Below, in pieces: positions 43,557 through 52,025 of a DNA stretch of 64,000 nt. The stretch spans positions 372,001 to 436,000 of the forward strand of contig NZ_JAHSPG010000002.1 of NCBI RefSeq assembly GCF_019130065.1. The letters run 5' to 3'. Made by a program: the position numbers and the translations under genes. Each line of letters starts with the position of its first letter. The first letter of the stretch is position 1. The notes beneath the pieces are model-generated. The model ran no database searches and was not told the origin of the DNA. It saw only the letters and a list, made by a program, of their open reading frames with translations. The DNA is from Pinibacter aurantiacus. GTDB taxonomy: Bacteria; Bacteroidota; Bacteroidia; Chitinophagales; Chitinophagaceae.

Positions 43557-44717
43557 TTAATAGGGTTTGCCATGGGTTTGGCGGATCAAATATCCAATAA
43601 ATTTTGGAAACGGCTTGATGGTCCTGATAAATGCATTCGTCATCCATTCCTTGCCAAACATGCTTTGTATGAAGCGCCCCGTTTTAAGGCGAGTTGAAAA
43701 ATGTTTGTTCCACGTGCCGATGTATTGTCTCTCCATGCGGTCGCGGCTTATTTTGCCTTGCAAAAATTGATCAATATTTTCAAATGCAGTTTTGCTTGCA
43801 TGAAGTGCCATGCTCATGCCATTGCCGCAAAGTGGTGTAATCATCCCACACGCATCACCAACCATGAAAACATGATTTTCAATGAGCGATTTTTTTTCAA
43901 ACGAGATTTGTGAAATGGTAACCGGTGATGAAAATAGAAATCTAGAAGTGCTGAAGATCTGCTTTAGGTAAGGGTTCTCGAACAAGACATTCTGTTCGAG
44001 TTTTCCAAATGAATTATCATTCTCCTGCAAGTTCGCAGCCGTGGTTAAGTAACACAAACAGTATTTATTGCCCTCCACCCGCGACATACCGCAATAACCA
44101 TTTTTGTAATTGTGCAATGCAATGGTATCTGCAGGAAAATCCGTTTCAATGTGATACTTGACGCCTATATAATTATTGAGCTTGTTGGGTTTTTGTCGAA
44201 TGAACGGACGCTTCCATTTTACATCAAGATTGCTACGCTTGCCATACGAGCCAACAGCCATTTGACACAATAACTCTTCATTGTTGTATTTCACGCAAAA
44301 GCTTCCGTTTTCAAAAACAACATCCGTCACCTTGGTATTTTCCAGTAAGAGAACGCCTGCCTCCCGGGCAAGTTTTGACAATTCAAAATCGATAGCGTAA
44401 CGGCTGATACCAAAGCCACCCAGCGGTAGGGGCTCTTCAATACTGCGTCCATCCGGCGAGGTGACGATGAGTTTTTTTATAATGGGCAAATCCATTTCCT
44501 TGAGCCGCAAACCCAGCGATTCCAAAAATGGCCAGCTTTCGAGGCTTATGTATTCTCCGCACACCCGGTGAAAAGGATAGGTTTCTTTTTCAAATAAAAT
44601 GACCTTATACCCGGCCCTTGCGGCCTGTATGGAAAGCGATAAACCGGCAAGGCCGCCGCCAACGATCGCAATATCGTATGTTGTAGTATTTGTTTGACTA
44701 GTTTCCACAGACGTCAT
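43557..44717 (-). CDS. FAD-dependent oxidoreductase, geranylgeranyl-reductase-like
   Basis: A 386-residue flavoprotein of the p-hydroxybenzoate hydroxylase/geranylgeranyl reductase superfamily. The FAD loop is G20-G-G-L-A-G25 (after YDIAIV), a second FAD motif is MVGDACGMITPLCGNG near residues 289-304, and HRVCGEYIS near 50-58 resembles geranylgeranyl reductase members. It could hydroxylate an aromatic ring or reduce a prenyl chain. It is the last gene of the UbiA-PKS-methyltransferase-FAD set, starting 8 bp after the methyltransferase stop. The first few residues are Ser/Thr-rich and may not be conserved. Confidence 0.88.
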   Translation of the reverse strand: MTSVETSQTNTTTYDIAIVGGGLAGLSLSIQAARAGYKVILFEKETYPFHRVCGEYISLESWPFLESLGLRLKEMDLPIIKKLIVTSPDGRSIEEPLPLGGFGISRYAIDFELSKLAREAGVLLLENTKVTDVVFENGSFCVKYNNEELLCQMAVGSYGKRSNLDVKWKRPFIRQKPNKLNNYIGVKYHIETDFPADTIALHNYKNGYCGMSRVEGNKYCLCYLTTAANLQENDNSFGKLEQNVLFENPYLKQIFSTSRFLFSSPVTISQISFEKKSLIENHVFMVGDACGMITPLCGNGMSMALHASKTAFENIDQFLQGKISRDRMERQYIGTWNKHFSTRLKTGRFIQSMFGKEWMTNAFIRTIKPFPKFIGYLIRQTHGKPY

Positions 44718-44725
44718 TTTTCATG

Positions 44726-45424
44726 TCATCGTTTTACAATTATCAGCCATCGAAATGCCCATTTCCATTTAATAGAATGTCTATGAAGAGAGGCGCCTGA
44801 CAATATCGTTTTCAATTCACTTTTCGAGAAGCCACGCAATACTGAAAGCGGCGCATCATTTTTCACAAGGTAGGATCGCGAAAAAATAACCGTCAGCATT
44901 TTTATAGAATAGTAAGCCAGTCTGTTACGATGGAGGTCATTTACAAAAAAACCGAGAGAGCTATTGTCATGCATCCATTGAAACATTTTTTGCAATTGCT
45001 CTTCTAAAAAGTGGTGACAAAAAAGGGAAGAAAAAATAATGTGCGGTTTTTGAGTAAACATCACTTTCGCGTAGTCAGACCTTATCCACTCGCAGTTTAA
45101 TGAAGGGTTTTTTTCCCTCGCATACTCGATGCAATGTTCATTAATGTCGATGCCGATAAAAAACGCGGCAACGTTATTTTTTTCGCACCATTTATTTACG
45201 GCGTAAAGATTGTCACCACCACCACAGCCAATCTCACAAATGATAACCCTTTCAAGTTTTTGTGTTTGTAACAATTCCTTTATTCCGTCGAGTGTAATGC
45301 CATGGCCGCCCAACCAGGTGTTGATAAAATCAAGCTCCTGCATATTGCGTTTGATATCGTTGAAAGGAATATCATCACGATCGAGGAGTTCCGGGGTATA
45401 TGAGCGTTGCGAAAAATTCATCAT
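44726..45424 (-). CDS. Class I SAM-dependent methyltransferase
   Basis: A 232-residue methyltransferase. Motif I is EIGCGGGDNLYA (residues about 64-75), followed by the acidic GIDINEH (near 93-99) after the second strand. It is expected to methylate an oxygen or carbon of the type III polyketide product, by analogy with the known methyltransferase partners of type III PKS genes. A 128-bp repeat-containing spacer separates it from the PKS gene, and the FAD gene follows after 8 bp. Confidence 0.88.
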   Translation of the reverse strand: MMNFSQRSYTPELLDRDDIPFNDIKRNMQELDFINTWLGGHGITLDGIKELLQTQKLERVIICEIGCGGGDNLYAVNKWCEKNNVAAFFIGIDINEHCIEYAREKNPSLNCEWIRSDYAKVMFTQKPHIIFSSLFCHHFLEEQLQKMFQWMHDNSSLGFFVNDLHRNRLAYYSIKMLTVIFSRSYLVKNDAPLSVLRGFSKSELKTILSGASLHRHSIKWKWAFRWLIIVKR

Positions 45425-45438
45425 TTTGATTTAGAAAG

Positions 45439-45570
45439 AACGCAGATTGTCATGGTTGTCATGATTTTTAATGATTTGAGATTTAAGATCTGAGGAGTTC
45501 TTCAATATCAAATGTCAAATCTCAAATCAAAAGATCTTGACCTATCATGACAATCATGAACATCTGCGTT
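45439..45570. repeat. Nested inverted repeat inside the PKS operon
   Basis: Outer arms AACGCAGATTGTCATGGTTG and extension (45439-45464) and TCATGACAATCATGAACATC and extension (45545-45570) pair with a few mismatches. An inner pair uses GATTTGAGATTTAAGATC and its complement. The right outer arm overlaps the last codons of the PKS gene, supplying its terminal residues. Confidence 0.82.
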
Positions 45571-46663
45571 CCTTTTCCAGAAACATCGTTTCCATAGTGA
45601 GCCCCGGCCCAAAGGCGGCGCCAAATATTTTGCAATCATCCCTGTTTTGCAATCTTTTCTTCATAATGTCTTTCAGCACAAACAGGATAGTTGGCGAGGA
45701 CATATTACCGTATTCTTTCAAAACATTGTAACTGTCCTGCAAAGCATTTTCCGGCAAGTCAAGGCTTTTATGAATTGCTTCCAGAATACGTTTGCCACCA
45801 GGGTGTATGCACCATTCGTTGATCTGCGCTTTTGAAGATTTATAGTGTTCCATTGCACGACTCACAAGTGAATTAAAGTCTTCTTCAATTAGTTCGGGCA
45901 CATAACCGCTCAGCGTCATCAAAAAGCCTTTGGAAGAAAGCTCCCAACTCATGTCGTTCTTGCCTTTTGACAATACTTCCGAGTAAAAGCCGTCAATCAA
46001 AAGCCCTTCTTCACTGTAGCTATTCCCCGTAACCATTACAGCCGCCGCGCCATCGGCAAATAACAAACTGGCGGCAATATTGTCGGGGTCAGATTCTCTT
46101 TGAAAATGCAGCGTGCAAAGTTCCGTACACACGATCATTACTTTTGCCTGCTCATCTGCAAGGCAAATGGCGTTTGCAAGTTTTAAAGCATGAATAGCTG
46201 CATAACAACCCATGAAATTTATGGAAGTGCGAAATATATTATTGGGCAAATCAAGTAGTTCCATCACCTGCAGGTCAAGGCCCGGCGCACTCATGCCCGT
46301 ACAGCTTACGGTAATAAGATGCGTAATGTCGTTTTTATCCAGCGATGTTTCTTCGAGGCAATTCCTGATCGCATTTACAGACAATTCCGGAGCAAATTTG
46401 TTAAACCATTGCATACGCATTTCAAGTGAAGGAAACGGCTCCAGGTTTTCAGATTGAGGATAGAACTGCCAATCGGGTACTGACCTGCTGTAATCAGGAA
46501 TAACTGAATATCGACTGTCTATGTTGCTATGGTGATATAGAAATTTCAGCTTGCGGTTTCCTACGGCATCCAGTGCATAGACACATTGCATGAATTGCAG
46601 GATATCTTCCTGGCTGTGCTTATGTGGCGGAACCGCCGTTGCTATGTTTATTATCTTGCTCAA
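45554..46663 (-). CDS. Type III polyketide synthase (chalcone/stilbene synthase family)
   Basis: A 369-residue type III PKS with a complete Cys-His-Asn triad: C153 in FMGCYAAIHAL, H287 in CIHPGGKRI and N320 in YGNMSSPT. The chain has the normal family length and ends in a short tail encoded by a repeat arm. Such enzymes extend a starter acyl-CoA with malonyl-CoA and cyclise it, giving resorcinols, pyrones or naphthols. The starter cannot be predicted. Its start lies 3 bp after the UbiA stop, so the two are cotranscribed. It is the core of a biosynthetic cluster. Confidence 0.94.
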   Translation of the reverse strand: MSKIINIATAVPPHKHSQEDILQFMQCVYALDAVGNRKLKFLYHHSNIDSRYSVIPDYSRSVPDWQFYPQSENLEPFPSLEMRMQWFNKFAPELSVNAIRNCLEETSLDKNDITHLITVSCTGMSAPGLDLQVMELLDLPNNIFRTSINFMGCYAAIHALKLANAICLADEQAKVMIVCTELCTLHFQRESDPDNIAASLLFADGAAAVMVTGNSYSEEGLLIDGFYSEVLSKGKNDMSWELSSKGFLMTLSGYVPELIEEDFNSLVSRAMEHYKSSKAQINEWCIHPGGKRILEAIHKSLDLPENALQDSYNVLKEYGNMSSPTILFVLKDIMKKRLQNRDDCKIFGAAFGPGLTMETMFLEKERRCS

Positions 46664-46666
46664 TGG

Positions 46667-47524
46667 TTATCTTAAAAATAGAAGCGTTATAAAGTAAATA
46701 CAAGTACAGCCCGATGCAATGATATTCATTTGCAGGCTGTTTTTAAAATCTGCCTTTTGAGGGTTTTTCCAAACGGCATTCATCCACCACAAAAAATAGA
46801 CAAGAACCGGTGTCATGATGGTAAGAAACAGATACAGGATCTTGTCGTTTCCATGTATATACGATAAATACCAGATGCAGGTTGCTGCAAGTGAAAATAT
46901 TATACTGCAAAAAATAAACGTGCCCCTTTTTCCCAGTAACATGCTAATGGTCCTCACTCCGTCTTTTTCATCTTCCTCAAACTGGTAAATTTGAGTAAGC
47001 GGATAATAACCTCCGATCAAAAACGAAGAGGCCAGCATACATACCAGCGGAATATCCAAAGATCTTTCAACGCTACAACCATAATATACCAATGCAAAAA
47101 CGAAACCACCCTGGAAGATAATAACCGTCAAATAACCAATTACAGGATATTTTTTGAGCCTGATACCACGATAGCTGTATGCTCTTGATGCCAGAATATA
47201 TAACAACGAACCAATGCCAAAAGTTAGATCAATAACGATTGTTCCTGCAACAACAGCTACTGCATCCATAATAACGGTAAGGTAGAACAACTCTTTGGTG
47301 GGCATCATAGGTTTGGAAAGACCGCCAATGGCAGATTCATCTCTGTCCATGTAGGAATTGTAGCCATTACTGGATGGATAAACCAGAACATGGAGTATTA
47401 AAAAAACAAAAAAAGTATGCCATAGATTTATTTGGGGGACCTGGCTTACCGCAAACAGGAAAACGGGCAATAAAAAAATAGAAAAATGAAACCGGAGCAG
47501 TTGTATGGTTGACTTTTGGAGCAT
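46667..47524 (-). CDS. UbiA-family prenyltransferase
   Basis: A 285-residue multi-pass membrane enzyme (about eight helices). The first Asp-rich motif is N56-S-Y-M-D60-R-D62, the N-x-x-x-D-x-D pattern, and the second near EEDEKDGVRT (about residues 185-194). UbiA enzymes attach an isoprenoid chain to an aromatic or other acceptor. Next to a type III PKS the likely acceptor is the phenolic polyketide. It is the first gene of the operon on the minus strand. Homologues such as MenA or UbiA proper would sit with quinone genes, which are absent here. Confidence 0.9.
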   Translation of the reverse strand: MLQKSTIQLLRFHFSIFLLPVFLFAVSQVPQINLWHTFFVFLILHVLVYPSSNGYNSYMDRDESAIGGLSKPMMPTKELFYLTVIMDAVAVVAGTIVIDLTFGIGSLLYILASRAYSYRGIRLKKYPVIGYLTVIIFQGGFVFALVYYGCSVERSLDIPLVCMLASSFLIGGYYPLTQIYQFEEDEKDGVRTISMLLGKRGTFIFCSIIFSLAATCIWYLSYIHGNDKILYLFLTIMTPVLVYFLWWMNAVWKNPQKADFKNSLQMNIIASGCTCIYFITLLFLR

Positions 47525-47608
47525 GGTTTAACTAAAGTAAGTAAAAGGTGTTGCACTTTTTAAGATGGCATGTTGATTAACAAGGCATGGAACTAGTATT
47601 ATCGACGA

Positions 47609-47779
47609 CGTCATTGCGAGCCCTGCGGTGAACCATTGCTTGCACCACAAGAGCAAAGTTAAAAAATCAGCGTGCGGGCGAAGCAATCCCCGTGCGCATG
47701 AGATTGCTTCACCCGGTCTCCGTAGTGTTACACTCTTTTTGTTGTTGAATTATCACGCTCTGCCGGTCTCGCAATGACG
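47609..47779. repeat. Inverted repeat, CGTCATTGCGAG type
   Basis: CGTCATTGCGAG (47609-47620) pairs with CTCGCAATGACG (47768-47779), with an inner pair GAAGCAATC (47680-47688) and GATTGCTTC (47702-47710). A lone right arm of the same type (CCGGTCTCGCAATGACG) lies at about 60371-60387. It fills the UbiA-pepE interval and holds no gene I can support. Confidence 0.85.
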
Positions 47780-47798
47780 AGTGCAGATGCGAGACTTG

Positions 47799-48509
47799 CT
47801 ACTTCAGCAAAAAACCAAAATCATCAGTCGCCTCCAATTCTTTTATTTCCTGCCCGTATTTGAACAGCCTTAGCGTTCTGCTTCCTACTAAAGAAATACT
47901 TTTGTTTTCTACTAAAAACATACATCCTTCGCGAAGCCCCGTTACATACATGTTTTTGTTTGCTTCAATATACTCCAGCAACCGCTGTTCGCGTGTTTCA
48001 CCTGCGTGATGCTCCGGGTGTGCATCCAAATAGTGAGGGTTAATCTGGAACGGAATAAGATTAAGTGCGTTGAAACTTTGCGGTTGCACAATCGGCATAT
48101 CGTTCGTTGTGCAAATGGTAGGCGCAGCGATGTTGCTTCCCGCGCTCCAGCCAACATAAGGAGTCCCGTTCAAAACCTTGTCACGAATAGCCTCGACAAG
48201 GTTCAAGTCCTGTAAATTTTTTAATAAATGAAAAGTATTTCCACCGCCGGTTACAATTGCCTGGGCATTGTTTATAGCCTGCAGCGGATCTGCCGCTTTA
48301 TGAATGGACTTTACCGTTACGTTAAATTCTGCAAAGCGTTCCTGTACCTTGCTTTCATACTCATCATAAGAAAAAGTAACGGCAGCAAAAGGAATAAAAA
48401 CAACTTCGGTTACATTGCTTTTTTGCAAGAAGTCAGCAATGTATTTTTTTGGATATTCAAGATATTGTTCTCCGGCATTGGTGGAGTTGCTGAGCAATAA
48501 GAGACGCAT
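47799..48509 (-). CDS. pepE: Peptidase E (alpha-aspartyl dipeptidase)
   Basis: A 236-residue S51 family peptidase. The nucleophile is in GWSAGSN (near residue 121), with AIVTGGGNTFHLLKNL (near 84-99) and a C-terminal GLREGCMFLVENK. It releases N-terminal Asp from dipeptides (Asp-X). A repeat of the AAAGTAAA word lies just upstream (48525-48606). Confidence 0.92.
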   Translation of the reverse strand: MRLLLLSNSTNAGEQYLEYPKKYIADFLQKSNVTEVVFIPFAAVTFSYDEYESKVQERFAEFNVTVKSIHKAADPLQAINNAQAIVTGGGNTFHLLKNLQDLNLVEAIRDKVLNGTPYVGWSAGSNIAAPTICTTNDMPIVQPQSFNALNLIPFQINPHYLDAHPEHHAGETREQRLLEYIEANKNMYVTGLREGCMFLVENKSISLVGSRTLRLFKYGQEIKELEATDDFGFLLK

Positions 48510-48524
48510 GTTTAATCAGTGTTA

Positions 48525-48606
48525 AATAAAAAATCAAAAGTAAAAAGTAAAAAGCTTTGTTGCGGCATCGCCGCGCTTTTTACTTTTTACTTTTGATTTT
48601 TTACTT
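48525..48606. repeat. Inverted repeat, word AAAGTAAAA
   Basis: AAATAAAAAATCAAAAGTAA and extension (48525-48555) pairs with GCTTTTTACTTTTTACTTTT and extension (48575-48606), with the GC-rich hairpin GCGGCATCGCCGC in the loop. Confidence 0.87.
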
Positions 48607-48634
48607 AGTATTAGTAGTCGTATTCCTAACGCCT

Positions 48635-48692
48635 TGGTTCGTGTCTCCACGAACCACTATTCAGCTTTCGCGGTTCGTGGAGACACGAACCA
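48635..48692. repeat. Nested palindromes, GGTTCGTGTCTCCACGAACC type
   Basis: GGTTCGTGTCTCCACGAACC plus one base (48635-48655) pairs perfectly with 48672-48692; each arm is itself palindromic (GGTTCGTG...CACGAACC). It lies between the outer-membrane gene and pepE. Confidence 0.88.
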
Positions 48693-48758
48693 TGGCACAA
48701 AAAAATGTCACCACAAGCTGTGGCGACATTGAAGTATAAACATTTCATACATCGTAGA

Positions 48759-50450
48759 CTAATAGTCGTATTCCCTTCTGAACATATTCAACCGCAGCCC
48801 CAGCGTAAACATCGTGCTGTTGTTATTATAACTCGAATAACTCGGAACACTTAATTTTCTGTACATAAAAGTTCCGTCGACAAACAGGTTTTCCAACACT
48901 TCGTACCCAACCCACAGCGAACCATTTACACCGGTTCCTTTTGCACCGCTTCCAATATTGAACCCAAAATCGCCCGGACGTGTATTGTAATCTTTGAAAA
49001 CGTTTCCACCGTAGTTGGTGCCCGAAGAATCCAAACCTTGTCTCCATGCAATCAGTTTAGCCTGGATAGAGAGTTTTCTCAAAGGCTGGTAACGGATAAT
49101 GCCGATGCCTTCTACAAAATTGGCCCCGAATGGATGCGCCAGCGGTTGGTTGTAGTGCGTCCAGTTGGCCACTGAATCATAGTGAGAATAAGTGTAAGGA
49201 CGAACAGCATTGATCTCACCCTGGATATCAAGATTTTTAATGCCAAACGCATCAATGTATTTCATACCGGCCTGAATGCCATATTTGTTGCCCCACCAGC
49301 CATCCTGGTCCTTTACATGGCTCAGCACAAACTCATCCAGCATGATCTGTGAATAGAATTGTAGTTTTTTAGCCACGTTTGCTTTAAGGTCAATGCCAAT
49401 CATTGAGTTATCGCCACTACCATTGTTCGACTCCGCCGGACGCAGGAAAATAATTGGATTCAGGTAAGCAAGTTCAATGCTATTGGTACGGCCATACACC
49501 ACATTATCAAAAAGGCCAACGTTCAGCCATTTTGTAACATTCATGCTCAATCGATGTATGGTAGAGTATTTTTTGTCTACAACTGTATTCCCTGCTGTAA
49601 TGTTTTTGTCTTGCGGCACAAGCTCATTAACCAGCATCTCGTAATTAAGCTTCCAAATCCTTGTGCTTAATTTCAGGAAAAGATAGTTGTTTGAAAAGTC
49701 GCTCAGGAAAAGACTTCTGTAGCCATTTCCGTAGAAGTTTTTATCAAAGCCGAATTGTACATTAATGTATTTTGTAACGTTGAAGTAAATAGAACCCCGC
49801 CCGTCGAAGTAGTCGTAAGCCGTTGTTTTAAATGGCTTGTAAAAACCTGCTCCCGGCACTGCGTGGAAACTGTCAACCCATTTTTGCACAAAACCCGGAG
49901 TGCGTTCCTGGTTGTCGGTAAGATAAAAATCGAAGCCGATCTTTTTAGCGATCAAACCACGGCCACTTAGTCCGCGTGTGTTAAGGAAAAGGCTTTCGTT
50001 ATTGTCTTTTTCTTTCGAGATTTGAAACTGCAACACAGGATTTATCGCAAGAAAGAAGTCTTTAGTGTCAACCTGGAAGAAATTTGCCTTTGTTTTATAG
50101 ATCGTGTTCCAGATAGGATGTTTGCTATTGTAAGCAGATTTGTCGCCGCTTACCCATTCGATGTTATTGGCAAAAAAGCTTTGAAGATTGGCCCTGTCCA
50201 CATTGGATAATTTTAAATTGCCATCCAGTGAGTCGGTTTTCAACAACAGTTCGGCTCTCTCCACCAGCATTTTTCTGTTTTGCGGCTTCACAAATGAAAA
50301 GTTGAGCACCGAATCTTTTTGAGCCTTAATCTCCAGCCTGTCGAGCATTTGCTGGTATTTTGTCTGCTGCGGCAGCAAACTGGACTGGGCAATCGCAATC
50401 GAAGGGCTAAGAATTATCATAGCCCTAAAAAGTGTTTTTATAAATTGCAT
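48759..50450 (-). CDS. Outer-membrane beta-barrel protein, Wzi/RemB-like
   Basis: A 563-residue protein with a signal peptide (about 1-20). Amphipathic alternating strands recur (FKTTAYDYFDGRGSIYFNVT, AANVAKKLQFYSQIMLDEF-type, GVNGSLWVGYEVLENLF), and the C-terminal aromatic ends in NMFRREYDY, typical of outer-membrane barrels. The layout fits the capsule-assembly Wzi/gliding-protein RemB-like group. It should sit in the outer membrane; a gliding or capsule role is only suggested by family. Confidence 0.75.
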   Translation of the reverse strand: MQFIKTLFRAMIILSPSIAIAQSSLLPQQTKYQQMLDRLEIKAQKDSVLNFSFVKPQNRKMLVERAELLLKTDSLDGNLKLSNVDRANLQSFFANNIEWVSGDKSAYNSKHPIWNTIYKTKANFFQVDTKDFFLAINPVLQFQISKEKDNNESLFLNTRGLSGRGLIAKKIGFDFYLTDNQERTPGFVQKWVDSFHAVPGAGFYKPFKTTAYDYFDGRGSIYFNVTKYINVQFGFDKNFYGNGYRSLFLSDFSNNYLFLKLSTRIWKLNYEMLVNELVPQDKNITAGNTVVDKKYSTIHRLSMNVTKWLNVGLFDNVVYGRTNSIELAYLNPIIFLRPAESNNGSGDNSMIGIDLKANVAKKLQFYSQIMLDEFVLSHVKDQDGWWGNKYGIQAGMKYIDAFGIKNLDIQGEINAVRPYTYSHYDSVANWTHYNQPLAHPFGANFVEGIGIIRYQPLRKLSIQAKLIAWRQGLDSSGTNYGGNVFKDYNTRPGDFGFNIGSGAKGTGVNGSLWVGYEVLENLFVDGTFMYRKLSVPSYSSYNNNSTMFTLGLRLNMFRREYDY

Positions 50451-50487
50451 GCTGGTACGATTATATAAATATTTATTTTTTTAAAAT

Positions 50488-51831
50488 ATGCAAAAATTCC
50501 TGATTAAAAATATTACTATCGTTAATGACGGTAAATCTTTGCCGGGAGATGTATTGATCAACAATGGCCGGATAGAAAAAATAGGAAGCAATATTAATAC
50601 CAACGGCTCGGTTACGGAAATAAACGGTGAAAATAAATTTCTATTGCCCGGCGTAATCGACGACCAGGTGCATTTTCGCGAACCCGGCTTAACGCATAAG
50701 GCTAACATTTATACAGAGTCGAAAGCAGCCGTTGCCGGTGGTGTAACTTCGTTTATGGAAATGCCCAACACCATTCCCAATGCATTAACGCAGGAATTGC
50801 TGGAAGAAAAATATACCATCGGGGCAAACACCTCGCTGGCCAACTATTCGTTCTTCATGGGTACGGGCAATGACAACAGCGATGAGGTTTTAAAAACAAA
50901 TGACAAGAGAAAAGATGTTTGCGGTATAAAGATCTTCATGGGCTCTTCTACCGGAAATATGCTGGTAGACAACTATCTCACGCTCGACAAAATTTTTAGT
51001 GAAAGCGAAGTGCTGATCGCCACGCATTGCGAAAACGAAAGAATCATTCGCGAAAACCTGGAACGTGTTAAGGCAGAAAACCGCCCGCTCACAGCCGCTG
51101 ATCACCCGATTATCAGGGATGATATAAACTGTTTTGAATCTTCATTTGCTGCCGTTCAGCTGGCAAAGAAACATAATAACCGTCTGCACATTCTGCACAT
51201 AAGCACGGCAAAAGAATTGCAGTTGTTTACCAACATGATCCCTTTGAAAGATAAAAGGATCACTACAGAGGTATGCGTGCATCACCTGCACTTTACAAGC
51301 GATGACTATGCACGCCTCGGAAATCTTATAAAATGCAATCCTGCCATTAAAGCGCCGTTCAACAAAGAAGCACTTTGGCAAGCGATGCTGGATGACAGAC
51401 TGGACATTATTGCCACCGACCATGCGCCACACACATGGGCCGAAAAAAATGAACCTTACGAGAAAGCGCATGCGGGATTACCGCTGGTACAACATTCGCT
51501 TTCTTTAATGCTGCATTATGTAAAGCAGGGAAAAATTTCAATTGAAAAAGTGGTAGAAAAAATGAGCCATGCGGTAGCGGAATGTTTCCAGATTGAGAAC
51601 AGAGGCTACATTCGCGAAGGTTATTTTGCCGACCTCGTTATCGTAGACATGAATGCGCCCACCACTGTAAACAAGTCAAATATTCTTTACAAATGTGGCT
51701 GGAGCCCGCTCGAAGACTTTACTTTCCCAGCCTCCATCACGCATACTTTTGTAAATGGAAATCTTGTGTATGGAAATGGTGTGTGGGATGAATCTAATAA
51801 GGGAATGAGATTGAGGTTTGACAGAGACTGA
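50488..51831 (+). CDS. pyrC: Dihydroorotase-family amidohydrolase
   Basis: A 447-residue cyclic amidohydrolase. The zinc-binding HFREPG motif is at residues about 62-67 (DQVHFREPGLTHKANI), and the catalytic Asp in IIATDHAPHT near 308-317. It should convert carbamoyl aspartate to dihydroorotate, although related allantoinase/hydantoinase-type enzymes cannot be excluded by sequence alone. It is divergent from the outer-membrane barrel gene. An inverted repeat of the AATAACTG word follows its stop. Confidence 0.88.
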   Translation: MQKFLIKNITIVNDGKSLPGDVLINNGRIEKIGSNINTNGSVTEINGENKFLLPGVIDDQVHFREPGLTHKANIYTESKAAVAGGVTSFMEMPNTIPNALTQELLEEKYTIGANTSLANYSFFMGTGNDNSDEVLKTNDKRKDVCGIKIFMGSSTGNMLVDNYLTLDKIFSESEVLIATHCENERIIRENLERVKAENRPLTAADHPIIRDDINCFESSFAAVQLAKKHNNRLHILHISTAKELQLFTNMIPLKDKRITTEVCVHHLHFTSDDYARLGNLIKCNPAIKAPFNKEALWQAMLDDRLDIIATDHAPHTWAEKNEPYEKAHAGLPLVQHSLSLMLHYVKQGKISIEKVVEKMSHAVAECFQIENRGYIREGYFADLVIVDMNAPTTVNKSNILYKCGWSPLEDFTFPASITHTFVNGNLVYGNGVWDESNKGMRLRFDRD

Positions 51832-51833
51832 TC

Positions 51834-52003
51834 GAATAACTGAGTAACTGAATAACTGAATGGTTGGGTATTTGAGTTTCATATTTCTTGATTCTTTCTG
51901 ACGTTCAACTTTAAGTTATTCTGTTATTCGCCTTACAGAAAGCCCGCATTCGATAGCTTTCTCCGACGTTCAACTACTCAGTTATTCAGTTACTCAGTTA
52001 TTC
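51834..52003. repeat. Inverted repeat, word AATAACTG
   Basis: GAATAACTGAGTAACTGAAT and extension (51834-51862) pairs with CAGTTATTCAGTTACTCAGT and extension (51979-52003). Same word as at 13305 and 27340 but with different unit variants. Confidence 0.87.
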
Positions 52004-52025
52004 AATTATTCCCTAACTTGACTCT

